A stretch of DNA of 64,000 nt, taken from NCBI GenBank assembly GCA_018398585.1, contig JAGTTD010000005.1, positions 36,706,750-36,770,749 of the forward strand, written 5' to 3'. Below the pieces are notes generated by a model. It was not told the origin of the DNA. It saw only the letters and a list, made by a program, of their open reading frames with translations, and searched no databases. Positions within the stretch are counted from its first letter, which is position 1; each line of letters opens with the position of its first letter. Origin of the DNA: Simmondsia chinensis (Eukaryota; Streptophyta; Magnoliopsida; Caryophyllales; Simmondsiaceae). Both the position numbers and the translations under genes were made by a program. Positions 46,991 to 58,390 of the stretch are shown piece after piece.

Positions 46991-48080
46991 GAAAAATCAC
47001 ACATTTAGCACTAACGGAAACGAAAATCAACAGAAAGCAACAAAAATCAACACACCAAAATTTAAGTGGAAACCCTCTCTAGAGTAAAAAAATCACGGGA
47101 TTTAAATGGGTATCTCATCCACTATGAATTTTAAGGAATTACAATCTAATTGAATCCCCCATATCCCATATACATCATCCCAAATGACTATTGCATGGTA
47201 AGTCACCAACCCTCCCATAATGTAGCCTTGAATTGCAAGTCACCAGTCATCCCACAAGCCGTCATCCTCGCACAAATGTAATGTTGTATGGTAACTCACT
47301 AGCCCTCACACAACATATCTTCGCACAGTAAAGCACCGACTCTCCCACAACGCAGTTCTGCAAAGAAGAAGTTACAAAATCTTTCTCATCTCTCAATCAA
47401 GGCACCCAAGGCATGACTCCCTACAAGTTGGTGAACCCCACTCAAATCTCAATATCTCCAAAACCTCACAATCAAAATATTCTTACAATCAATTTTCTGT
47501 CATACTCTCTCCCTACCCCGGGCACCCCTTTACATAACCCGCACTCTTCCTCACATTTTCTATTCACTCTCTTCTTTACACTAAGGCACCGGATCCCATT
47601 AGAACTCTGAAGTTAAGCGTATTTGGGCAAGAGTAGTACTAGGATGGATGACCTCCTGCGAAGTCCTCGTGTTACCAACCCTGTTAGGCTGAGAGTCCTC
47701 AGAAACTGCCTCTTGCCAGGATTACACCTTGAAGGAATAAGGCTGCGTACACTCATCCCTCCCAGACCCTGCTTAAGCAGGAGCCCTTGAGGTATTGGGT
47801 ATGATATTGTCGTTGTCTCTTCTCTACACAACACCTCTATTTATAAAACGAATCCATTCCCGACACAAAAGCAACATTAGCAAGGGTCAAAACAATGTTC
47901 TTTTGATCTTTTCTCTCTTTTCCATTTCTATGGTATTTCTCTTTCACATTTTCTTTTTCTAATTTTTTTCCCAACTTTTTCTCTTTTTTTTCCATTTTTC
48001 TTTTCTCTATTTTTTATTTTTTTTCATTTCTCATTTTCATACTTCTATTTAATATATACTAATTTTGAGGTAAAAAGATA
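46991..48080 (-). repeat. Probable LTR-type repeat hosting SINE copy C
   Basis: Phrases such as aagtggaaaccctctctagag and repeated 'aagtcaccaaccctccca'-like units are common in LTRs read on the minus strand. There is no visible primer-binding site or second copy. SINE copy C sits inside. Confidence 0.3.
47581..47816 (+). mobile_element. 5S rRNA-headed SINE, copy C
   Basis: The head reads aaggcaccggatcccattag, then ctgaagttaagcg and the rest of 5S up to gtcctcgtgtt. The tail runs through ggctgcgtacactcatccct to a worn ttgtcgttg end. The flanks 47569-47580 and 47817-47828 (ctcttctttaca and ctcttctctaca) match at 11 of 12. Confidence 0.88.
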
Positions 48081-48480
48081 CGCCCAACAGCCCTCTCCTT
48101 ACAAACTTAAGGAATAAAGAGAGCTCTTTTTCTTTTAACTACATTGATAATGCCATGACGGAGAGGGATGTCGGATTCGAACCAGCGTCTCGTGTTGGAA
48201 CCAAATGCACATAATATTGTAGAAAGATATTACCTGGAACACGTGGAAATGACGAAGTATCGATAATGTAAAAGTTGAGCGAGACGCGGATCACGCTCTC
48301 TTTAATACAGTTTCGCGCCTCTCTTGGATCTAAGCCGGTGCAGCAAGTATTGGCGTGCCGCTTCCAAGATACAACGCTCAACTACAATGTTGAGACTTTC
48401 TCGGCCTGCACAACCTTGAAAGTTAGAGCCCCCACTATACCTTACTTATACAAAGTAGCAAAACCAATTTTCTTTTTTAC
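48081..48480. other. Unassigned repeat-like sequence
   Basis: The stretch has moderate GC content and includes gtcggattcgaaccagcg, a box-B-like phrase on the minus strand. No domain or borders were recognised. Confidence 0.35.
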
Positions 48481-48501
48481 CGTATGTAATTTTAACTTGA
48501 A

Positions 48502-48759
48502 CCAAAGAGGGCACCAATACGCCGTCACCAGATCCCATTAGAACTTCGAACTTAAGCGTGCTTGGACGAGAGTACTACAAGGATGGGTGACCTCCTGGGA
48601 AGTCCTCACCTTCAGGTTGGGGGCACTGGGAAATAGCCTCTCTTCAGGTTAACACCCTGAAGGAGGAAGGCTGCGTACAACCCCCCCCCCCCCCCCCCCC
48701 CCCGACCTGCGCAAACGGGAGCCCTTGAGATACTGGATATGTTCATTCCTTCCTTCCTT
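48502..48759 (+). mobile_element. 5S rRNA-headed SINE, copy D
   Basis: It begins ccaaagagggcaccaatacg and continues with cagatcccattagaacttcg and the rest of 5S, with an intact box C (ggatgggtgacctcctggga). The tail contains a C23 run (48681-48703) that has expanded within it. The flanks taattttaacttgaa (48487-48501 and 48760-48774) are a perfect 15-bp duplication. Confidence 0.92.
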
Positions 48760-48869
48760 TAATTTTAACTTGAAGATGGAGCATTATTTTATATGCAATA
48801 TGTAAGGTGTAGTGATATTATATTTAAATTAAGAAAAGAAAATGCATACTAAATGCATATAGCATTATG

Positions 48870-49347
48870 ATTAAGGTTGTTAAAATCGAGATTCTGCTTA
48901 GAATCGGCTAGAACTTTTAGAATTGAAATCATAAAATCAAACAGCAAATGGTAAGATTATATTAAATGTATATGCTACAACAATCATGAGAGCTTTTAAG
49001 ATATATGCTACTAATTAAAATTTATATTAAGGTCAAAAATTAAAACAAAACTTAAAGTTAAGTTTCCTAAATGTATATAAACACTTAATTAACAAGCTAA
49101 TAAAATAAGTTCATTTATAACATGTGCTTGATCTTTTTACATTTTAACTTTTTATTTGTATACGTTGTCAAATTACTAGAATAGTGAAATCGTATTACGA
49201 TTCTATCGGTTAATTTCATGTACAATTCATGAATCGTAAGGTTCTATAAAATTAAGATTCTACTTAGGATTCAAATTGGTCAACAATTGTGAAATCGTGG
49301 AATCGTAAGATTCTAATATTCGAATCGGGATTTTAATAAACATGATT
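48870..49347. mobile_element. MITE-like element with inverted ends
   Basis: The left end (gttgttaaaatcgagattct) and the complement of the right end (gtttattaaaatcccgattc) are similar. The core repeats gaatcgtaag and gattcta phrases. No duplication was identified. Confidence 0.4.
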
Positions 49348-49562
49348 ATGATAAAATTTAAGACTATAAATTAGTCATAACTTCAATTTTTTGTCTACTT
49401 TTATTCCAAATACAAGTCATTCTTAAATTAAAATTAAAACTAAATTTTATCATATATATATGAAATATAATTGTTTGCATTCAAAGCAAATTTGCCAACA
49501 TAAATAACATCATCAAGTCAAAAAGAATTAAATTTTGAAAATGTAACTGATAGCATGAGTTA

Positions 49563-49784
49563 CACTTTTCACTTTACATGTTCTTCATGCATGCTATACA
49601 TACTCTACTTTCATGCCCTTCTTAACTATCATTTATTAGGTTGGAAGTCCTCGGAAATAGTCTCTTATCAGGGTCTTACCTTGAGGGGGTAAGGCTGCAT
49701 ACATCCTACCCTTCCCAGACCCTGCGTACGCGAGAGTCCTTCAGGGACTGGAATTGTTGTTGTTGTTGTTATTGTTGTTGTTAT
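49563..49784 (+). mobile_element. SINE with a non-5S head, copy L
   Basis: The flanks tgtaactgatagcatgagtta (49542-49562 and 49785-49805) are identical over 21 bases. The insert has about 85 bases of non-5S head (catgcatgctatacatactc) and then the shared tail (gtcctcggaaatagtctctt, ggctgcatacatcc) with a long (TTG)n/(TTA) end. Only the first 21 bases of the flank exceed typical TSD length slightly. Confidence 0.88.
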
Positions 49785-50287
49785 TGTAACTGATAGCATG
49801 AGTTAAAGTAAGAATTTCAAAGGTTTTGATTCCAAAATTTAGTGAAACATCAATATTACCTTTATACTAAATAAATATAATAATAATAAGTAAAAATTAT
49901 TTTTTTTAATTAAAATATTCAACATTTTAAATTGATCAACTGCTATCTCAACCATTGAGACAAACCGGGAATCAGCAGAAAAGGCTTTTAATACTTTGCT
50001 TTTTAATTCCTTCTTTTGCCGGACTGTCCACTACCACCACCAATTTGTAAGACCCTTCAATTATTGAATATTAATAATATTTAACAACAATTAAATTTTC
50101 TTAATTATTAATCACATTAATTATATACAACTAAGTATATTTTTTTTAGTTCATTGTTAGTCAAAAAAAAAAAAAATTTCTTGATTTGGATCTGTTTGGT
50201 ATGATTTTTATTTGCAATTTTTGATTTTTGAGGAATCAAAAATCAGATTTTAATTATAATCTCTTATTATTTTTAATTTTTACTCAA

Positions 50288-50537
50288 CAACAACAGACCC
50301 AGTGTCTTAAAGGCTCCCGCACAAGCGGGATCTAGGAGAGGTGATGTACACAACCTTACCCTTTTAGGGTGTAACCTTGCTGAGAGGCTGTTTTCAAGAA
50401 CCCCCAACCTTATAGGGTTGGCAATACGAGGACTTTCCAGGAGATCACCCATTCTAGTACTACTCTCGTCCAAGCACGCTTAACTTCAGAGTTCTAATGG
50501 GATCCGGTGCCTTAGTGCCTTGTAAATAAACTCTATT
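50288..50537 (-). mobile_element. 5S rRNA-headed SINE, copy E
   Basis: The minus strand starts at the flank, then tttacaaggcactaaggcac and the whole 5S region with box A (agttaagcgtgcttgg) and box C. The tail ends in (TTG)3. The flanks 50270-50287 and 50538-50555 are identical over 18 bases. It lies inside an A/T-rich MITE-like sequence (about 50185-50640). Confidence 0.92.
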
Positions 50538-50639
50538 TTTTTAATTTTTACTCAAATTTGATTAAAAGTGAAAACAGAAAATCAATAATAAGGAAAATCG
50601 TTCCACGAAATTTAAAATTTAGTTTTTTAAGGAAAATTA

Positions 50640-51370
50640 TTACTGAGGTACCATGAGTTTTTTTTTTCATTTATCACCTAGGTGCCTCAACAATTCAATA
50701 TATACCATGTGATATCCTAAGGTTTAAAAATTTTATCATTTAGGTATCTTGAAATTTTAAATTTTTCATTGGAAAAGGGGAACATGATGTCGGTAATTAT
50801 TAATTATTTTCATCAAAATTTGATGATTTTTTCCCAATTACTGTTGTATGCTTTCTACAAGCGTGCTCTGTGTTGTTGTTCTTATGTTCTTACACTTAGA
50901 TGCTTGTATGCTTATATGCTTTTATGCCTTTATACTTCTCATGCCGAGGATCCTCAGACACAGCCTCCCTTTAGGATAGCCTCCTGAAGGGTTTAGGCTG
51001 CGTACATCCCATCCCTCCTAGACCATAGGAGCTCTTAAGACACTGAGTTTGTTATTATTGTTGTGCTAACACAGCTCATTATTTTGACAATATATACACA
51101 GTTACATCACAATTCGGTAAACATTTTGTCGCAATTCATGTTTCTACAAAAAAATATTGACATGACTTTTATATATTAACATAACCATGTATTAAATTAG
51201 AATATCTTATATAAAATAGGTCAAATTCATACAAAAACACATAAAATTCCGACATAATTAGATGATAAAAAATTCAAACCTCAGGGGATACTCATTGTAT
51301 ACATTAAAATGTCAGTATATCTAGATGATAAATGCTCAAACCTCAGAATGCTTAAATAATAATTTCTCAA
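50640..51370. mobile_element. MITE family D, copy 5, split by a SINE
   Basis: The left arm reads tttatcacctaggtgcctca and ttatcatttaggtatcttg; the right arm reads gatgataaatgctcaaacct. SINE copy M (50943-51065) interrupts it. Confidence 0.55.
50943..51065 (+). mobile_element. SINE tail without 5S head, copy M
   Basis: It contains gaggatcctcagacacagcc and ttaggctgcgtacatcccat, ending in a TTG/TTA run. The upstream text (tgcttgtatgcttatatgct) may be a different head. No duplication was identified. Confidence 0.65.
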
Positions 51371-51589
51371 ATTATAAATAAAAACCAAAAACACTGCTGT
51401 AAAATATAATTTCACAGTTTCCAGCCCGAACAACTTGGAAAATAAGACAGCGATGGGAATAAATAAAGGAGGGAAGGTGGTTGTTTGTTAAGATTGAGAC
51501 CTCTGAAGTCCAAATTTATTCATGGCAGGCAACCGTCGCCTCCATACGTTGTTTAATGCTCTACATCTAGATTCACTTTTAGATTCGAT

Positions 51590-51850
51590 ATCGTACCGAA
51601 AGTAAATGATTTTATTCCTATAATTAGCAATATAGTCGTGATACAAAACAAGCGACTCGAACAAGAGAGGCCTAAGAGAATCCGAATAAATCGGGAAATA
51701 GAAACACGAAAATAGGAAAGTAGGGCAAAAACAAAAAAAACAAAAAAAAAAACCAAGCATAAAAGAATAAAAACAGGCACCACATGGCAAATCAGCACTA
51801 AGAACGCTGGGCTCGGAGCAGGGGAGATGACGAACCGATGGAGCATGAGA
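51590..51850 (-). mobile_element. LINE 3' tail ('gtcgctaatta' family), minus copy
   Basis: Read on the minus strand, it has tttcccgatttattcggatt, taggcctctcttgttcgagt, and ends near ttgctaattata. These are the same phrases in the same order as 13600-13790. Confidence 0.55.
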
Positions 51851-51939
51851 GAAAACCCGCCTTACTCTATCCTTGCAAAAAGCTCAATCATATCTGATCG
51901 TTTGCATCATACTCCAAACTGAGCCTTTTCCCTAACACC

Positions 51940-52236
51940 CATCTATGCTTCGCTACAGAAAGCTCTCGCCAACATCTTGGCAGTGTCACCCGTCCTTACA
52001 AACTTCCCCGTTTTCTGTTTGCGAAAGGGTTTGGTCAGCTTCTTCATATTGCTCCCTGGTGATATATCCTTAATGAATTCCTGCTAGTCCCGTTTCGTTT
52101 GTTGTTTTAACTTATGCTTGTGATGAGCTCTTTGGACTTTATTTGACGACACAATGCTAGAAGCCTGATGGCCTGGAACCCTCTTCCTTCTCTGCTTCAC
52201 TTTGTCACTAGGCTTAGCGACAAGTGGCCTAGGGAG
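51940..52236 (-). pseudogene. Unidentified lysine-rich ORF remnant
   Basis: On the minus strand a frame reads KVKQRRKRVPGHQASSIV, then KVQRAHHKHKLKQQTKRD and a stop, then SNMKKLTKPFRKQKTGKF. It is strongly basic and ends a short distance upstream of the LINE-like tail at 51590-51850. It may be a LINE coding remnant or a fragment of a host exon; no domain was recognised. A hAT element (52237-52723) bounds it. Confidence 0.3.
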
Positions 52237-52723
52237 TAAGGATGGCAATGGGTGGGTAAAACCTGTTTTCCGTGGGTATGCGCCCCATTTGGGGTGGGTA
52301 CGGATACAGGTGAGACGGGTAGCGGGTATGGGTCGGGTATAAAGTACAAAACCCTCCACAAGTATGGGGCAGGTATGGGCATGATGTTGTGCCTGCCCCA
52401 CCCTGCTGCGTCACCTCACTCCATACACGCTATACCCACCACAATTTGTATTTTATTTTATTTAAAATTAAAAAATATATATATTTGATTTAGTTGCTCA
52501 ATTTTGTATCAAATATTAGAGCAAATTATAATTAGATTCTAAAATATATTATTAAATAATTATTATAAGCGGGTTGATAGTTGTTTGGTACCCACATTTG
52601 GACGGGTATGGGGCAAGTAATGGATGCCCGTTCAATATTAGCGGGTATGAGTATGGATTTGGGTGGCGGGTACGAGTATGGAGGAGGCACCCCCATACCA
52701 ACGCGGCCCCATTGCCATACCTA
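52237..52723. mobile_element. Non-autonomous hAT element with gggtatg repeats
   Basis: The ends taaggatggcaatgggtggg and the complement of taggtatggcaatggggccg are inverted. The flanks ctagggag and ctggaaaa agree at 5 of 8 positions. The arms are full of gggtatg, gcgggta and ggggcaggt phrases. The core is AT-rich and non-coding. Confidence 0.65.
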
Positions 52724-53029
52724 CTGGAAAAGGTGATATGTATGTAGTCTTATCCTTTCACAGTGATTTAATATTTATACAATATTCGATTATATACGTT
52801 AAAAATTCAGATAAAACTTTGCTTAGTCATGAAAAAAAAGTATGTAGTTAATATTTATCTCTCAAACAAATCATTTTTTTAAGGGCATGTTTCATATCAT
52901 TTTCTATTCGTTATTTGTGGTATTTTAGAAACTAAATCATATTTTGAAAATAATTTATTTTTGTTTTTGTTTTTGTTTTTGTTTTAACCGATAAGTATAA
53001 AATATTTTATACTTCTTTAAACCATAGAG

Positions 53030-53330
53030 AGTTTTTAAGCAAAACACATATTCCTCCTTGCCATCTCGAACATATTGGGTTATTCCATCCAAATATCCTC
53101 ATTCAGGTCGCCATGTAACAAAGGGGTCTTACATCCGTTTGTTCAGGTTCATAACCATGCCTAGCAATTACGACCAACAATATACTGTTCTATGCAAGGG
53201 AAAAAATTTCCTTATAGTCTATACCTTCACTCTAGGTATATGCTCGTTTAGCTAAACGAGCCTTATAATTAGGTTGATCACTAGATTCAACATGTTCTCT
53301 AACCTTAAGGATCCAGTTGAACTGCAGCCT
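53030..53330 (-). pseudogene. Copia reverse transcriptase fragment
   Basis: On the minus strand the frame reads KRAYT, stop, SEGIDYKEIFSLA, stop, NSILLVVIARHGYEPEQTDV, then LCYMAT, stop, MRIFGW. This matches copia reverse transcriptase text in which 'GYTQ.EGIDY.EIFSPV' is followed by '..LLAI.A....E.EQ.DVK.AFLHG.L.E.I'. Three in-frame stops show decay. It belongs to another copia lineage than elements 1 and 2. Confidence 0.75.
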
Positions 53331-53373
53331 CTTTTTTTTTACGGAAATTTTTTTTTTTTAACCCCTATAAGCA

Positions 53374-53376
<3 letters not shown>

Positions 53377-53407
<31 letters not shown>
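53377..53407. repeat. Poly(A) tract
   Basis: A run of about 31 A. It could be a retroposon tail on the plus strand, but the text to its left (53331-53376) was not recognised. Confidence 0.8.
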
Positions 53408-53409
<2 letters not shown>

Positions 53410-53708
53410 CTTTTTTTACTCTTTTTTAACCAACTTTTCTGAAATTTGTCAAGAATAATAAGGTATTCTAAAATTGGGGCCTTGCCATCATACACTACAT
53501 AAAACTTGTTAACACACAAAATAATATAAATAAATATTCTATAATAAATGTCAACACTACATTCACGTTGACTTCCATCGATTGGCTTACAGTGTGTCGA
53601 ACACTGTTATATAGTGCCCTATCTCCGCCGCTTGGCTTACAAGTTGTAGTAATATGTAGTGTATTATTTATAATGCTTATAGGAGTTAAAAAAAAATTCG
53701 CAAACAAA

Positions 53709-53883
53709 ATAACTTTTTTTTTTTTTTTTTTTTTATGATGGTAAAGTTATGGGGAGGGGGGAGGGGATAAATCCCTTAAAGTCCTCATTAAAGAGGACAC
53801 CACTTTGAGCTTTGTGGGATTCAATCCCGGGTTACCTCGATGGCACCCGGCGATCACGACCATTCGGCTATATCCCTAAGGGA
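53709..53883 (-). mobile_element. tRNA-derived SINE with poly(A) tail
   Basis: On the minus strand it starts gtcccttagggatatagccg, with an A-box-like tatagccgaatggtcgtg and a box-B-like gggattgaatccc. It ends in about 22 A. The flanks (caaaataac at the left, acaataatt at the right) are similar. This is a different SINE family from the 5S-headed one. Confidence 0.6.
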
Positions 53884-54036
53884 CAATAATTTTTTTATAT
53901 TAGACAGGTGCCTCTGGCGCCTCAACCTTTTTCTGATAATTGGGTTAGATTACAAAATATATTTAATAATATGTTATTTTGCAAATTATTTTTGAAAATT
54001 ATGGTATTTTGCTAAATCACTCTTGAATTTGCTTGA

Positions 54037-54290
54037 GGGTTCATTCACCAAGTACTAATGCACCAGATCCCATTAGAACTTTAAAGTTAAGCGTGCTTGG
54101 GTGAGAGTAATACCAGGATCGATGACCTCCTAGGAAGTCTTCGTATTGCCAATTCTATAAGGTTGGAAATTCTCAAAAACAGCCTATCGGCAAAGTTACA
54201 CCCTGAAGGAGTAAGGTTGCTTACATCCACCCTCTACAAAATCCCATTTAAATAGGAATTCTTACGACATTGGATCTGTTGTTGCCTTAG
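54037..54290 (+). mobile_element. 5S rRNA-headed SINE, copy F
   Basis: The head reads gtactaatgcaccagatccc, then aaagttaagcgtgcttgggt and a worn box C (gatcgatgacctcctaggaa). The tail is worn but ends in gttgttgcc. The flanks 54018-54036 and 54291-54309 agree at 16 of 19. It is an older insertion than copies B, D and E. Confidence 0.85.
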
Positions 54291-54499
54291 TACTCTTAAA
54301 TCTGCTTGAAAATTTTGGTGCCACCCAAAATCTGAGGTTGCTGATGTCTGGTGACACTGACACACCTTGATTTTGGAAAATGCTGTCATGTATTAAATTT
54401 AATACTCATTTTAGTAACTAATATACATGAATAGGAAATATTACATATAATTTATATTTTAGTACCCGATATTATTACAAATAATAAAAAGAATATCTT

Positions 54500-54945
54500 T
54501 TTAAATTAATAAAAAGATCCCTTAAGTTTTCACTGTATTAATATAAAGGCCCCACTCTACTGACATCATTTTTTGTCAATATAGTTAATGTGACAACTGT
54601 TGTTTTAGTAATGTTACGGTGAAATGACAAAAGTATGCTTTAATGCTCATACTATTACTTTATAAGCACGGAATTCTAAATGTTATATTGTGTAAAACTA
54701 TTTGTTTTGGTTAATTCGTTTATAAATATAGTTGTTGAATTATATCATTTTACTCTAGCATTAATAAAAAATAGTTACCACGTCAATTGTGTCAATGAAA
54801 AATGAAGTCATCACACTAGAGAGAGGTCTTTTTTATTAATACGACACAAATTTATGGGCCTTTTATTAATACAATAAAAATTTAGGGGCATTTTGAATAA
54901 TTCAAAAAGTTTAGGGTCCTTTTTATTACTTCTAAAAGTGTCGAA
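54500..54945. mobile_element. MITE with aataaaaaggaccc ends
   Basis: The left end (attaataaaaagatccctta) and the complement of the right end (agtaataaaaaggaccctaa) are inverted, and gtattaata(t)aaaggcccc recurs in both arms. Non-coding. Confidence 0.55.
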
Positions 54946-55056
54946 GTACTAAAATGTAAATAACCCAGATATTAAATATATTTAATTTAGATATCTAATC
55001 TATATATACAATTATATGATTAAAAATATGGAATCATGAAAATAACATTAAAAAGC

Positions 55057-55172
55057 AGGATCGGGGGCAGATGTACGCAGCCTTCCCCCTTCAGGGTATT
55101 ACCCCTGAAAAGAGGTTGATTCCGAGTGCCCCCAACTGGAGGGTAAGGACCGCCCAGGAGGTCACCCATCCT
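55057..55172 (-). mobile_element. 5S rRNA-headed SINE, truncated copy I
   Basis: The minus strand retains only the end of the 5S part (ggatgggtgacctcctgggc) and the start of the tail to ggctgcgtacatctgcc. Both ends are missing. Confidence 0.65.
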
Positions 55173-56153
55173 TCAGGGTATTTCTTAACATATTTATTGG
55201 ATATATAAATTGGATAATTAATTTTGATTAACATTGCTCTATATGAATAATGTGTGAAATTCATCGCACTTTAGGTGCAATTTCCGGAGTTGTAATATGT
55301 ATAAGATACACATACAAATCTAATTTAGTGAAGTTCTGTCCCCTAATTTAATTGATATTAGGTAGAGTAACTTAGTAGACAATTTACTGAAAGCCAGTTT
55401 TGCGTATACATTGACTCCATTTTAAATCTCAATAGCTCCTACTCTATATAGTAATATATTCTAATGGAAAAAAAAAAAGTATATCTATTATTCATGTTTA
55501 AATCCCAATCAGCTAACGGAGAATGTTGATATACCGTGAAATTTCTCCAAGCCTTCAGGCCTGACCCATAGAGTTGATGTATATAAGGGTCATAAGTATA
55601 AGTCAGGTGACATTAGGCGGAGTATTCTGCTAGACTGATAGGGACATGTACCGTTTCGGCATTTCCTTCAAGCCGAAATGGCATTTTAGCGAGGTGTATT
55701 AACATATAAAACCATGCATTCAGCAACCACGCTTTAAATCTTTAGGATTGTTGTTTTCCTGACATTGTATGAGACCTCAGTAGGCCTCAAGTTTAAATCT
55801 TAACAACTCCCACTCTTACGATAATGTATCCTTACTTGTGGTATAAAACAGACATATAATTATCTGCTTATGAAGCCCTATCATTTGCCAAGTCATTTTT
55901 TCGATTAGTACGTTTGCCATATCATCTTTCTGTTTGTCCCATCATATTTTCGAGTGCCCTACCATTTCTCATGTTGCCACGTCATTATTTTATAATGCAA
56001 CCGCTGCGCTTCTCGAGTTCTTGGTCTTTTTTCAAAGAATGTTGCTCTTCTTGATATTTTTTTAAAATATGTTGCATTTTTCCTGTATGTATAACAAATT
56101 TTATTTCTTTCTTAATTCTTTTTACAAATATTCCGATTATCCTTTAATATTAA
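55173..56153. other. Intergenic, nothing recognised
   Basis: Mixed AT-rich sequence. Short phrases of the type 'ccatttctcatgttgccacg' recur at 55880-55990, perhaps a worn tandem repeat. No gene seen. Confidence 0.45.
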
Positions 56154-56490
56154 GGGTTTGTTTGGACAAACTTCTAGTCTAGAAAAGAAAGAAGGACAAT
56201 TTTTTTAGGGTTTGAGCATATATGACCTAGAAAGAAAAGCTTCTTGAAATAGAAATATAAGGTTTTTTTTTTTTTTTTGCTTTTATGCATAAACAGATAA
56301 ATAATACTTCTTCTTTGCTGTAAAAAAATTGTTTTCTACTTTCAAGTAGAAATGAACAAATAGCGCTTCTCCTTAAAGTAGAAGCGAAAAGCAAAAACTA
56401 AAAATTCTTCAAAAAAATTACCCTTATTTAATGCAATTTTTCACAAAAATAAATCAAATTGGTTTTTTAACAGTTTAACCAAACATATCC
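56154..56490. mobile_element. PIF/Harbinger-type MITE
   Basis: The ends gggtttgtttggacaaac and the complement of ggatatgtttggttaaac are inverted, with taa on both sides (56151-56153, 56491-56493). The 337-bp body is non-coding. Confidence 0.7.
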
Positions 56491-56689
56491 TAAAATCTAA
56501 TAATCTACTGCAATGTATATATGTCTCATTTGGTATGCAGGAAATAAATGCGAGAAATAAAATTTATCGGAAAGTATAGATTTAAGCTATTATTTGGTTG
56601 GTAGAAAGTAGATAGAATGCAAGAACTATTCTTCAAAACCAAGAAGTAAATCACTTACCCCATAGGTAATTTGTTGGGAAGTAACTATT

Positions 56690-56850
56690 CTAATTCCTTT
56701 TTTTTTTTTTATATAATTAGCGACAAAGTTGCGATACAATAGGGTAAGGCACCCCGTATAAATGAGACCTGATTCAACTCGTAGCAAAACTAGGAACCAA
56801 ACAAAGACAGGAAAAAACATACAACTAACCAAGGAAACAAGATTACAAGA
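56690..56850 (-). mobile_element. LINE 3' tail with poly(A), minus copy
   Basis: On the minus strand it ends attgtatcgcaactttgtcg, ctaattat and then poly(A). It is the best preserved end of the 'cgctaatta' LINE family in the window. Confidence 0.55.
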
Positions 56851-57672
56851 CAAAATACAAGCAAACAACCAACAAGAACTATAAGACTATGACCACCACT
56901 AAACAGTATGAATTAGGAAAAAAAGAGAAAGATCCAGTGTAGCAAAATTGGAGCTAAGATTAACAGGAAAACAGATCGATTAATACCCTAATTCATCATG
57001 GCAATGCCCTCAATCACAATCAATTCATCACCACCAAAGCTCAGGCCAAGCTTTTTTCCGGTTGACCAATACCCTAAAGAAGGAAGATCCATTTCCCATC
57101 CTCACAGCCGAACATGTTTTATCTACTTTCTACAAAGTTGAAACAATAATTAAATTCTTGAAAAATATAATATTAGATTATGTGTGGAGCGTGGTTGTAT
57201 TGTGCCTTGTTATGAGGTGTAGGATTGGGCCAATCATATTTAGGCTCCAGATACATTAGGATTTTAATGTGGTGGCTTTATATATACATAGGGGTTGTAT
57301 ATGTTATCATTTGGGTTTGAGTGAGGAAAGATTAAGAGTTGAGACGTCTCATGTAAACTCCAATTGATATAGTGAAATTATTGTACTCCCTTCCGTGGAT
57401 GTTAGCTTCAACTGAACCACGTAAATTTCGGTATTCTCTCCAATCACCTATTGGTTTATGATTGTTAGTTCGGTATTCTATAGCCAATCTTATTTGCTTA
57501 TCTATGCTCATGAGCACTTGAGCACTTGTGTAAGTGCCGACTATTTACCTACAGTTACCTTCCTTTTGAGTTTTGCTTCGTTGTGCTTGGCTTGTGCTAT
57601 GTACTGCTCTAACACTATGTTGTTCTCATGTTTCCAAGCTTCTATGCTTCCATGATGACCCACTCTTCATGT

Positions 57673-57800
57673 TGTAGGTCGTCAGAAACAGCCTCCTTTC
57701 AAGGTAGCACCCTAAAGAGAAAAGGTTATGTACATCTACCCTCTCGATCCTGCGTATGCAAGCGCCCCTGTGGCAGTGGGACTATTGTTGTTGTTGTATA
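57673..57800 (+). mobile_element. SINE tail without 5S head, copy N
   Basis: It contains ggtcgtcagaaacagcctcc, ggttatgtacatctaccctc and an end in gttgttgttg. The text upstream (gcttctatgcttccatgatg) resembles that of copy M. Confidence 0.65.
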
Positions 57801-58269
57801 GGCGATCTTAATAGATGGTATCAGATGCTTTACATACAACTTTTCACAGGAATTCAATTCACGTGTCAACCGAACGAGCGGCATACAATTGGTATTCAAA
57901 TAAGGTACGAAAGAAGTGTGGGTGAAAGAGAGAGGTTCATTAAAGGAGCAACGCCAAGACAGTTGGGGAGCTTAACACAATAAATGTAATTAGGTTATGA
58001 CGTGTCCCTCTCTTTCATTTCTCAATAAATTCTCATTTTTTTTCACTCATTTTTTTCATATTTTGTGGAATTTAATTTCTTTTTATGTTAAAGTGAATTC
58101 TGATAATGGATTTGCATATACCAATCCTCACTTTCCTTTGTGTAAGTTCTCTCATGCTTTGTTTCCCATTTTTTTACTTTTTTAATAAAAGAATCGGGAT
58201 TTTTGTACTTCAGCTTTGTAAGAAAAATGATCTTTGACAACGACAAGTATCGGTGTGAATATGTAGTCA

Positions 58270-58390
58270 TTGGTTCAAAAACAGCCTCTCGTTAGGGTAT
58301 CACCCTGAAGGGGTAAGGCTGCGTACATCCCACCCCTCCCAAACCCTGCTCAGGGGAGCCCTTGAGGCACTGGGTCTGTTGTAATTGTTG
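58270..58390 (+). mobile_element. SINE tail without 5S head, copy O
   Basis: It starts near ggttcaaaaacagcctctcg and includes ggctgcgtacatcccacccc and agcccttgaggcactgggtc, the best kept tail of the family. It ends ttgtaattgttgg. Confidence 0.7.

Larger units (their letters stand above)
56523..57882. mobile_element. MITE with gtctcatttggtatgcag end, copy 2, split by insertions
   Basis: The left end matches 28262 (ctcatttggtatgcagg) and the right end matches 28600-28630 (aattcacgtgtcaaccgaac). Between them lie a LINE tail (56690-56850), about 800 bases of unassigned text and SINE copy N. The element was thus about 370 bp before the insertions. Confidence 0.5.

Noticed and set aside
53709..53883. 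A functional tRNA gene
   Set aside because: Box A and box B resemblances exist but the acceptor and anticodon stems do not pair, and a poly(A) tail follows, so a SINE is the better reading. The same holds for 30651, 46905 and 59650.
47581..54290. 5S rRNA genes
   Set aside because: The 5S-like blocks are dispersed on both strands, each continues into the same SINE tail, and each has its own target duplication. None has a complete unaltered 120-base 5S unit or the T-run terminator at the right place.
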